From NCBI GenBank assembly GCA_015657535.1, contig JADHZB010000409.1, positions 3,815 through 24,265 on the forward strand: a stretch of DNA of 20,451 nt, written 5' to 3'. The stretch is from Nephromyces sp. MM_2019. Its lineage: Eukaryota > Apicomplexa > Aconoidasida > Nephromycida. This document shows, piece after piece, positions 8,775-17,267 of the stretch. Under the pieces are notes generated by a model. That model was not told where the DNA came from. It searched no databases and was given only the letters and a program-made list of their open reading frames with translations. Position 1 is the stretch's first letter; each line of letters opens with the position of its first letter. The translations under genes and the position numbers were made by a program.

Positions 8775-9103
8775 ATGGGTGCTCCCAGTGTGGATGCGTC
8801 ACTGTTTTTTCCAAGTAGAACACTTTATATTTCAAGTATTATACTTTCTAATGCAACTAGAAAAGATGTACTATGTATTGAGCGAGACTTAAGGAATGAG
8901 TTTCTCTTGAAAGTATTCTTCGGTGAATCACTGACGGGCGTGTATTCTTTGGGAAAAGTGGAAAATTCATCAACAAATAAAGACCTACAGAGATGGTCGT
9001 ACGCATGGAAAGTCTTGCAGCAATACAGTGGGTTAGAGTAAGTGCTACTCTCGCTTCTTGCAGTTTCTCAATATTGAGTGCCGTATTGCTGTATCCACAA
9101 TAG
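8775..9103 (+). CDS. Possible small two-exon gene, hypothetical
   Basis: I do not recognise this protein. A plus frame from ATG 8775 reads MGAPSVDASLFFPSRTLYIS and continues with balanced composition to LQQYSGL. It would stop at 9041, but GTAAGT at 9038 and a C/T-rich stretch ending TTGCAG at 9063 define a 26-base intron. Splicing it gives LQQYSGLDFSILSAVLLYPQ and a stop at 9103, 100 residues in all. For it: amino-acid mix, a consensus donor and acceptor, and continuity across the join. Against it: all other introns seen here are 60 bases or longer, there is no family match, and chance frames of this size occur in the window. A start further upstream through another exon is possible. Confidence 0.25.
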
Positions 9104-10289
9104 CCCAAATTCTAAGCAATAGCGAATAATTGGTATTTACTACTTGAAAAATTAGGTGCTGAAGCTCAGAGTTGTTTTTGGTTACTTTGTTGTTTCTAGT
9201 AGCAAAATATCTTACAAAAGCCCGTCTTTACTACACATGTCACTAGTTGCTGCACAGGCAAACAAACCTACAGCACTTGGGAGCTTCACGACTAACACGA
9301 TGGAGCTTTCCACTTCCTTATAAAGCACTTTAATTTAAATTTTCTTACTTCAAATATATTACTAGTGCGCGGTAATGCGCGTCAACTAGTCTTATTCTCA
9401 TTGAAAAACTATTGTTTTTTTGCAAAGGAGTATTATAGCAGCCTATCGCGAAGTATATTCAGCAAAAGCCTTCCACCTTAATCTAAAATAAGCATGAGGT
9501 CAATAATTTTATCGCGAAATAAATGCAAAACTCACTTTTTGGTAGTTTGCAAACTCTGCACATGTGAAGTAATCCAGCAAATGTCCCGCTTGCTTCCTGC
9601 ATGTATAAAAAGTAGCCCACACACATCAATACATACAAATCGCTTTCCGGCCTTATTTCAAAGGGAAAAAAACATTAATTTAAGCGGCATGTACAAACAC
9701 TTCTAAAATTTCGGGCTAACCTTGAGAGCATTCATTGAATTTCCTGCTATATCAAATTTCGTGTGCTTTAGCATAATAGATTAACCCTGCTTCGTGCACG
9801 CAAGCCTAGCATAAAAGATTTGTTTGCTTGTGCGGCTTTTTAAGAGGCTGAAAGCGCACAGTCTAGTTCTTTTATGAGCTGCAGACCGAGTCAATGTAGC
9901 AAGTATAGCATGCACACTAGGTTCCTTGTTTATGGCTAGTGTATATCTTTTGTGACTTGTGTATATTTTTTTCCGCTGGACATTTCGTGTTTTTCCCATA
10001 AGGAGTAAACGAGGAGATAAAGCTTTTTTCTATCGTTTTACTTGCTTTCTATCTTGCATTAAAAGTATTTACCGACTATGCGTTGTGAGTCCTAGTTAGT
10101 AAAGTGTAGGAGTTATCCCATGCATATGCAAACGTGTGTGCTGAAATTCAAGGTTGGCAGGAACTTGTAGCACATAGCTGAAGAGGAAAAGTTGATAATT
10201 ACATGGCCTTGAGCGACCATATCGGCTTGCTTGTATGGGATGAGCTAGCTTATTGGAGCATAAAATTGCGCATATATAACTGCATAGAG
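9104..10289. other. Unassigned stretch
   Basis: No supported gene. A 72-codon minus frame at 9999-9781 (begins MGKTRNVQRKKIYTS) is basic but matches no ribosomal or other family I know. Other frames are short. No repeat array or RNA gene is seen. Confidence 0.35.
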
Positions 10290-10560
10290 GGCGTAGGTTC
10301 TTCGGTTCGTAGGCATTTATGTGCTTCCGGGCGAGTAGGCGCGGGTCCTACCTCGTGGGTTCGCTGGTACGAGGACGTGGATCTTCCGTATTAGGCTCGT
10401 GGATTTGCTGGTCCTAGTTCGTAGGCTTGCCATTTCAGGTTCATGAACCTGTCAGTGTAGGTTGAGGGAATTGGCAGTTCAGGGAGATTAACCTTTCAGT
10501 CTAGGCTTTTGGATTTTCTAGTCCATGCTGCAGCCTAGGCGGTTGCGCCTTCCAGTCCAT
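10290..10560. repeat. Degenerate ~30-45 bp repeat, locally GC-richer
   Basis: Variants of GTAGG(C/T)T followed by GG(A/C)TTTGCT/GCCATTT and (C/T)CAGT recur: TAGGCTCGTGGATTTGCTGG, TAGGCTTGCCATTTCAGG, TAGGTTGAGGGAATTGG, TAGGCTTTTGGATTTTCTAG and TAGGCGGTTGCGCCTTCCAG. Spacing is irregular, 31 to 45 bases. The stretch is visibly richer in G and C than its flanks. The 63-residue plus frame here is a product of the repeat. Confidence 0.55.
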
Positions 10561-11905
10561 GATCAGCAATTTCAGCTCTCTCTTATGAGTGTGTAACCAG
10601 AGCGAAACCGATTTTGTCGAATAGTAGCAACAAGATTAATTTCGCGTCAGGTTAATACTACGCATTTTACTGCGTGAGATTTTTCATGGAAAACCGTATT
10701 TCTTGCAAGTTCAAAGGCTTTGCGTGTGTCACATGTCGCTTACTATTTCGCCTTTAAAGCTCCTTAGACACCATGCAGGCCAATCTTGGGCTTGCATTCA
10801 AGAGCGTTACCATCGCGATTTACTTAGCTTTTGCCAGTCGATGAGTCTCTATTCTTTACGATGACAAAGGGATTTCGGCTAGGCTTCAATCTTCCTGGAA
10901 ATCATGTCTTTATGAGGGCTTTAGCTTACTTTCAGGCGCTTTGTGAAAATCAGTCGTACTCACCGGTGGTTCTGCTTGTATAGCTCAGAAGGCATTGGGG
11001 AAAAAGTTGCCAATTCTCGAGAAAAAAGCGCCTTCATTAGTGTGTAGTTTTATTGTAATGAAATTTTAATGTGTGGCTTCTTTTAACTCCCTCTTAAGTA
11101 GTGGTAAAGCACTAGAAAGCGCTGTATATAAAAATTCGAGGTACATACCGGGCTGAAACTAGTCAGCTTGTAGGATGAAAATTGTCAGGGTAGCACGATT
11201 TTACGAATTTCTTCAAAGTACGCGTATTCGCCGTGTTTTCCAGCACCTATGAGAGCAGCAAAATAACCTTTTCTCGCATCAGCATCTTAGTATTTGCCTG
11301 TCTCTTCCAGTCTTGTATTCGTTGCATGCGTTTTCCTCCCCCTTTACGCTAAGAAAATTTTCCTAGCAAGAGATCCTTAGCCCTAATTCTATGCCTACAG
11401 TCTCTTTATCTCTTCTAGGGCTTCCTCCCTCAAATTATGCTTTAACGGAGTATTCGCATATATCTCTGAAATGCAAGATGAACCAAAAGTCATGCTAGAT
11501 TAGCTTTAACTACCACCAGCTTTAAATTCGCTCAATAATATTTGAAGTTTGTTTTTCCTCTTGACAAGTTCGTGTAATGCCTGCTTTTGCGGCCTGTTTT
11601 CTTCGCTGAAGTGCACATACCACGTTTCCCTTGTATTTTCCACACACAATACAAGATACTAGATAATTCCTCCAAAGAATCTCTGATGTGAAAGCCTACT
11701 TCATCCTACATTTCCCATTTTTTCAACGTCTTCAGTATAAAGCATAGATCAAATAAGATGACCGTAAACTTAGATTTGACTCATAAAAGTCTCAATTGAT
11801 GATTTCCCGTGATATTACAGCCAATGGAACTGAAATTCACGGAAAGACACGCCATTATTTCCTCTAAGACTGATCAGATTTGCTTGAGTGGGTGATTGAC
11901 ATTTC
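10561..11905. other. Unassigned stretch with short coding-like islands
   Basis: No gene is recognised. On plus, an island from ATG 10861 reads MTKGFRLGFNLPGNHVFMRA and runs 40 codons. Another, at 11174, reads MKIVRVARFYEFLQS. A TTATCTCTTCTAG acceptor near 11419 precedes ASSLKLCFNGVFAYISEMQD to a stop near 11501. They could be pieces of one plus-strand gene, but I could not connect them with donors in phase. Confidence 0.25.
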
Positions 11906-12252
11906 TAGAGGCACACACAGAGATACAAACACACACAAGAGAATATATTTTTAGCATAACCGTCAAAAGAACAGCGAATTTTACATGAAATTTGCGATAA
12001 AACGCGATATACTCCCCGGAGAAACCCAAGCGAAAGCGCGCGTTTAATACACACGAAAAATATACGTTCGTAAAACACAGACATGTGGAATACACACATA
12101 GCCGCATTCACACAAGCATAATACAAAGCCCCACGCACATACACACAAAGCCCCACATAGAGGCCCACAAAATGTATACCTAAACACACCCACACAATCA
12201 TACACAGAGGCCCGCACAATGCATACCAAAATCCATCCACACAATCACACTA
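11906..12252. repeat. CA-rich tract with a ~45-bp direct duplication
   Basis: (CA)n blocks with spacers such as AAAGCCCCACA. A 45-46 base segment starting AGAGGCCC(A/G)CA is present twice in a row, at about 12161-12206 and 12207-12251, with several substitutions. Three minus frames of 66-111 codons here are Cys/Val/Tyr-rich artefacts of the TG repeat. Confidence 0.65.
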
Positions 12253-12785
12253 ATACCACTTAATAAGCCACAAAAGTTCCACCCAAATAACAATTTTTTC
12301 GGCATAAAAAGGAGGACTGTATTCTATGATTCCATTGTTTTCCATAGCAAAGAGCAAAAAGCTACTAAACTGATGATTTTAGCGGAAAACTCCAAGCTTG
12401 CTCCTTCATCCACTTACTCCTACCGCTCATCTTCAAAGAATTTTCCCAATTTTTCCCCTTTATATTGCAAAAAACAGTGCAGAATCCTTCAAATTTGCTC
12501 CTGAAACACCCGTTAAAAGAACTGTCACGTGTTAAGAGCTCAGGAAATATCGCACCCAAGCCCCAGTTTATAACCACACACCCACAAACAGCTTAATTTT
12601 AAAGAGACACGCAGAAACCATGATTTCATCGATTCACAAAGGTACGGATAAGAAGAGATCAAAAGAAGAGGAAGTTGATTCAACACACAATTGCCAGTGA
12701 CCGATACATTACCTATCATAGTTTTATGCAACCTCTCCGCGGTATACTATGGAAGCTGCCCTATATTTGTGCTTTTGCTATTATT
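12253..12785. other. Region downstream of DAD1, unassigned
   Basis: No supported gene. A minus frame at 12577-12365 ends SGRSKWMKEQAWSFPLKSSV and is protein-like in composition but unrecognised. It starts about 210 bases past the DAD1 stop and may simply be the 3' flank. Phrases such as AATTTTCCC and TTTTTCCCC resemble the degenerate repeat near 16.3 kb. Confidence 0.3.
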
Positions 12786-13760
12786 TTAAAGAAAAAATGT
12801 AATTGCTATTAACAGTACTACAGCACAGAAAAGATACTCCAAAAAGAGGGCTTCTCTAGTCCTTAGCTTATACTCTGGAGAAAGTAGCTGCAAAACAAGA
12901 GTTTAACATTTTCAGGGGGGCTGTTTATAGTAAAGGAAGAAAAAACTAAAAGCAAAGCGATGAAAAATATAGAATGATGGGCACACACACACACATTTTC
13001 ACAGAGATAAACACAACACACACATTTTCACAGAGATAAACACAACACACAGATTTTCACAGAGATAAACACAACACACAGATTTTCACAGAGATAAACA
13101 CAACACACAGATTTCCACAGAGATAAACACAACACACAGATTTCCACAGAGATGCAGGCACAAACACACCTAAAAATAAATCATGTTCTCAGTAGCTTAA
13201 TCACCTGACTAAACCAAAAAAAATAGAAATACACACAAATATCCCTAGATTACGCTGGACACAGAAATCACCTCTGAATGACACAAACAGCAAAGCTTGC
13301 CGAGCTGATTACCACCTGCCAACTAAAGAAAACCTCTAAATAGCCAAATCCAGTAGATCCACTCGAAAAAATCTCATCGTAATGAATATACGAGATATTG
13401 CACGTTGAAAAATCCTCTTTCTTCCTCCATAAATTTCACACACAAATCGCTCATTCAAGAAAAGAAAAAGAACACATACACCAATTTTCCTGCTAAACAA
13501 CTTGCCTGGAGCTTAAAATTCCATGTCAGAGAGAGCAACCCCAGAGAGCCCAATATACCTGCTACCTCAGTATTGAAGTAGACAATCCCAGCAAAGAGAA
13601 GGTAAACTACTTGAGCTATTCCAACATATGCAAGGAATAGTAAGAAGCAATTAATTATGTTCAATTGCAAGGAAAGTTTAGGATCAAGCACTTTCTCATT
13701 GCCTTGAAATTCTCCGATTACAGGTGAATTTCCAGGATTTTTTGCAATAGAAGAGAGCAT
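12786..13760 (-). CDS. DAD1: DAD1/OST2, oligosaccharyltransferase subunit (complete, two exons)
   Basis: DAD1 (yeast Ost2) is a small membrane subunit of the ER oligosaccharyltransferase that transfers the glycan to asparagine. Exon 1 (13760-13506, 85 codons) starts MLSSIAKNPGNSP and carries VLDPKLSLQLNIINCFLLF, then AQVVYLLFAGIVYFNTEVAG and LSLTWNFKLQ. This aligns by eye with the DAD1 pattern TPQRLKLLDAYLLY...GTFPFNSFLSG...LRIQ, including the F-N pair. It ends CTCCAG followed by GCAAGT, the typical GC donor. Exon 2 (12887-12786) follows TCTTGTTTTGCAG in phase 0 and reads LLSPEYKLRTREALFLEYLF, then CAVVLLIAITFFL and a stop. This matches the ISPERAFADFLF...MNF tail. Total is 118 residues with hydrophobic segments in the usual places (family ~113). 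The frame stays open 125 codons upstream of this ATG, but that part is the pyrimidine-rich leader, so ATG 13760 is preferred. Confidence 0.85.
12987..13152. repeat. 29-bp minisatellite in the DAD1 intron
   Basis: Six copies of the 29-base unit CACACAGATTTTCACAGAGA(TAAACACAA) with exact spacing: ATTTTCAC or ATTTCCAC begins at 12995, 13024, 13053, 13082, 13111 and 13140. The copies differ only by TTTT/TTCC and an initial CACACATT variant, so the array is recent. It lies wholly inside the 618-base intron and begins in a (CA)n run, its likely seed. Confidence 0.95.
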
Positions 13761-14087
13761 CTTGGGAGGGGGGTGGAGGGTGGAGAGATGGGGGGGGGGG
13801 AGGCTTGAGAGAAGGAGGAGGGTAGATGGGGGGTTAAAGAGAACCAGGTGGAGGGTAGATGGGGGATATACTAAACCAGGAAAGGCCAAGAGGAGGATGC
13901 ACAAGAACCAGCAGCCTAGATGAAGATCATGGACTACCAGGGTTATTGCACGAGGAGCAAAGGCAAATAGCTGGTAAAAGGGCAGATTCGCCTTCAAGGG
14001 GGGAGAGAAGAAGACTTTTAAGAGATAAAAACTTGTGAGGAATGCAGCAGATGAAGAGAAGAAGATGGGGATGCTTTGAAGACACAT
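13761..14087 (-). promoter_or_regulatory. C/T-rich leader of DAD1 with a 3-copy degenerate repeat
   Basis: In DAD1 sense, ~330 bases before the ATG are pyrimidine-rich. Nearest the start, three degenerate units begin ATCTACCCTCCACC, ATCTACCCTCCTCC and ATCTCTCCACCCTCC, and include a run of ten C. The last bases are CCCCTCCCAAG and then ATG, which resembles a splice acceptor as at SPT16. The plus strand has G runs compatible with G-quadruplex formation. A long open frame through this stretch, Leu/Pro/Ser-rich, follows from the base bias and is not called. Confidence 0.45.
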
Positions 14088-14530
14088 AAAGCAAACTGGC
14101 GTTCACGGTTGAACTTCTGGAACCCCTGGGAAAGAAAAGGTTTCAGCAGCAGCATAAAGAACTAATGATACCTAAAAAAAGAGGCCTCGATAGCTTCAAT
14201 GTGTAATCGTTATCACCAGAGATATCCTTCAAGGACGAAATCTTTCTTCGAAAGCAAACACACACGCTTCGTTTTCCATTTACTCTTCTGTGCGCAAAAT
14301 TCAAATCTCATTTTCATTATAGTGAGCATTGAGCATTGATGCACGAATGAAGCAGAGAAACTCACTTTTTCTATGATAATCCGTTATTTTCTTCATTTAT
14401 TAGTAGATTATTTTGGTTTTGTACCAGAATTTAGCTCTTCATGCAATGAGAAAACTTTTCATCTTCTACTGAGAAAGTACAAGAAGATTCTTCTTTAGCC
14501 TTTTTATGAGCTTACCAATTCATTAATACG
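14088..14530. other. Unassigned stretch
   Basis: Nothing recognised: no long frame, array or RNA gene. It is AT-rich and lies upstream of the DAD1 leader, so it may hold that gene's promoter. Confidence 0.4.
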
Positions 14531-15005
14531 CTATAGGAACACACACACGCACATACGCACATAAATACGCACACATAAACAAACATACACGGTAGACAAA
14601 CGAATTGCAGAGGGGGATGCTTCTTGATGGTGTAGATCTTGGAAATATCCTCAGTGAGGAAAACACACTATACTTTCTCAAAATAAGACGTGAAGCTCAT
14701 GGGAACATTGCAATCTTCAGTGAGAATTGAATAGCACATAATGACAGCCTGTGCAGAGATTCTACATTAATCAACCTTCAACTCGAAAGAATCGCAAGAG
14801 CAATAAGGGTGTGAAAAACTTCACAAAAAATGGGGGTTTATACTCACAATTTTCTTGGCAATCATACACGCAAGCGAAACACACAAGACAATTGCACGCA
14901 CATGAGACAATCACGCACACGCGATACAATTACATACCGCAAGAGCAACACACACACACACACACTAAAGGAATAAATAAAGAGTACCATGCACACACTA
15001 GTGTT
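14531..15005. repeat. CA-rich blocks with unassigned centre
   Basis: (CA)n with CACGCACATACGCACATAAA-type spacers at 14538-14590, unassigned sequence from 14600 to 14860, then further (CA)n blocks at 14875-15000, including a run of about nine repeats near 14948-14965. Frames here are Thr/His-rich artefacts. Confidence 0.6.
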
Positions 15006-15099
15006 TAATGAATAAAAGAGAGAAAAGACACAGCTTTTCATAGGCATTACACTAAACACTTTATTTTTCAAGATCAGCTTCTTCTTTAAAAGAAGTATT

Positions 15100-15300
15100 T
15101 GAAGATCCGCTATTACCTCCTCCTCATCTGCTTCTTCAATAAAAATCTTTTTTTTTGCAGATTTTTCACTCGCAAGATGGAAATTCATCGGAACCTTCAA
15201 ATATCCTCAGAAAGAAGAGGGAAAGGCGGAAAAATCACAAAAAAACGTCGTTTCGACGGTAAAAGCAGCAAAATGCATTTTCAGGGGGGAGGATAAGTGA
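15100..15300. other. Exon-like segment readable on both strands
   Basis: On minus, a pyrimidine-rich CTTTCTGAG ends at 15206. The frame from 15205 to 15117 reads YLKVPMNFHLASEKSAKKKI and FIEEADEEE, then a GTAATA donor (89 bases). On plus, a T-run ending TTTGCAG at 15160 is followed by basic frames such as DGNSSEPSNILRKKRERRKN. Only one, or neither, can be real; no family match was found. Acceptor-like tracts on one strand naturally give purine-rich charged frames on the other. Confidence 0.25.
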
Positions 15301-15419
15301 ATATCCGCAGGAAAGCTTTTACGTTGTGGGTGTGCGTTGTATAAAGGAGAGTGAGGAGCGCTTTAAAATACTTTTATGCTTTAAAGGGGTTCCGCTTTTG
15401 TAGGTGGGAGCTATAAGCA

Positions 15420-15920
15420 CACACGCGATAAATTTGACATTGACACACATAAAGGCTATACGTTAGCCATCCACATATACGCACTCACAAAAGATGCAGA
15501 CACACACACACATGCGCGCGGGCGCACTGAGGCATCACACACCAATTGATATGCTCTCGCAGCTCGCACACACCATGGTTTCCCAGCATAAACCAACTCC
15601 TACGACTAGACTCAGAACTACACCTATGCTCCTACACACCAGGCAAATCTCCACCCACATTCACACGCTCCTAACCACAACTTGGGGGTGTACCAAGGGC
15701 GCACGCACACACCAAAATAATGCAGGTGCTACACATCTGCATCATACAGACACATACACACACACAGCGCTACTCATACACACACAGTGCGATATCCTCA
15801 CAAACGCACACAACGATACCCCTACACACCCCCTACACCAACACAGACACAGCGTTACTCCAGCACATACACAGTCATACCGCTACACACACAACCATAT
15901 CCCCATCAACACACACAAGC
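15420..15920. repeat. CA-rich low-complexity tract
   Basis: Loose units of the type CACACACAGCGATACCCCTA recur about every 24-28 bases between 15740 and 15900, flanked by less regular (CA)n blocks from 15418. The 213-codon plus frame that begins here is Thr/His/Pro-rich repeat translation and has no independent support. Confidence 0.65.
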
Positions 15921-16284
15921 CCGGTGTGTTTCCAAAAAGTTCCACGAGTTTTTTGCTATTTTCTCCTCTACGAATTCCCGAAATCTCCACAAAACCGCTA
16001 AAGTCGCATAATTTTTCGGTTTTTACGGTAAAAACAGGGATTTGTGTGTTTGTTCCCCTCAATTTAGCCTTTTCCAACAGGGTGCACCCACATGATGTTC
16101 ATTTTCCCTCTTCATATTGTAAATTTGTCGTATAAAAAGTAAGTGCTGCGCTTCATTTTTATTGCTGCTTTTTCTGCTATTGGGAAGCTGTTTGGTACTG
16201 CGGAAATCATCGATTGAGACTTTGTTGCAAGTTTTTAATATGCATATGTCGAAATTGGGGGTATTTGTGGATAAAGCGAGTAAA
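15921..16284. other. Unassigned stretch
   Basis: No gene is seen. Phrases such as GAATTCCCGAAATCTCC and TTTTTCGGTTTTTACGG resemble the GAA/CCC/TTT phrasing of the degenerate repeat that follows. A GTAAGT lies at 16139, but the frames leading into it stop just before. Confidence 0.3.
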
Positions 16285-16520
16285 AAATGACGAAGAGGAG
16301 AGAATTTTGTGATGAAGAGGGAGGAAATCCCGCTTTTTTTCTTATGAAGAGGGGGAAATTTCGGTTTTTTCAGTTGAAAATTGGTAAATTCCCCTTTTTT
16401 CCTTGTGAAGAGGGGGAAGTTCCAATTTTTTTTTATGAAAATGAGCTAATTCCACTTCTTATGGAGTATAAGAATTCCCTTTTTTTTTTAAACCAGAAAG
16501 GCACACTCCCTCTTAAATGA
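16285..16520. repeat. Degenerate ~30-bp repeat (GAAGAGGGGGAAATTCC + T-run)
   Basis: About six units of the form (A)TGAAGAGGGGGAAATTCC then CTTTTTTT recur, starting near 16310, 16344, 16374, 16402, 16434 and 16460, spaced roughly 26-34 bases. The spacing mostly preserves the frame, so a plus frame at 16287-16520 stays open and encodes a ten-residue rhythm (EEGGNPAFF, KRGKFRFF, KIGKFPFF, EEGEVPIFF). The T-runs vary freely in length, which argues against selection on a protein. Confidence 0.55.
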
Positions 16521-17267
16521 AAATATAAACGCTGCCCCAGCTTAAAACCCCCCTTTTCAAGTGTTGTCATCTCTTCTTCACAGAGAGATTCTCATCAGTA
16601 TTCCGTTCTAGTATGGATATTGGAAGTAACTAACCCGTTTACTATAATTTTATCACCAAAAATTTACTTTTCATGAAGAATAAAAAAGGGGAAGCTGCGA
16701 TTATGAGTGAAACACCTTTTCTCAAGAGGAAGAAGCAGTAGATTGTGTTAAAACTCTCAAAATAGTGGATTTTTCTTGGATCCGTTGCTGTGTGCTTTTA
16801 GTTTGACAAGGAAACGGAATCTACAAAAGGTATTCACTTTTCTATTCTTCAGGAAGGTTTTTGATTGAAAAGTTTCGAATGCAAAACTTTCACAAAAGTT
16901 TACTTTTCGACGTTATATCCCTCCTCTTGACATTATTTAGCTAAAATTCGTCTGTTTGTAGCGGATATTTCACACACACTCTCTCATTTTCACTGCTTTA
17001 ATTAGCATGTTTTCTTCGAAGTAGGAACTCAAGTTTTTTTTTTATTTGCTCAAGTCTCCCGCCTCCTAGTGGCTGATGAGCCTGCTTCCCTCTTTTGTAG
17101 GCTGCTGCTTGTTCAGTGTGTTTTTACCTCGTCTTCAGCTACGATGCATGTTGATGGGATTTATTTCACTTTTTGCTTGTGTTTCTTCAAGAAAAACCTC
17201 CTATTAGCTTATCATCTTCTCGTACTGGGGAGTAGCTTCCTTGTTCTACCCCCTGAGTCTTTTCACT
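16521..17267 (+). other. Upstream region of the HIR-like gene
   Basis: No gene is recognised. The last ~230 bases before the HIR ATG are T/C-rich and hold several acceptor-like sites (CTCTTTTGTAG, TCGTCTTCAG, TTTCTTCAAG) and a C run (TACCCCCTGAG) 14-20 bases before the start. This fits a pyrimidine-rich leader, possibly spliced. The promoter should lie here. Confidence 0.35.

Noticed and set aside
9781..9999. 72-codon basic minus frame (MGKTRNVQRKK...), considered as a small ribosomal protein
   Set aside because: No resemblance to a ribosomal family I can recall, and no supporting context.
13761..14087. N-terminal extension of DAD1 by about 109 codons to an upstream ATG at 14087
   Set aside because: The extra residues are Leu/Pro/Ser strings produced by pyrimidine-rich DNA with short repeats. 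DAD1 proteins are about 113 residues, and the product from ATG 13760 is already 118.
15494..16135. 213-codon plus frame
   Set aside because: The first two thirds are translated CA repeat (Thr/His/Pro), and the rest is unremarkable sequence without family resemblance.
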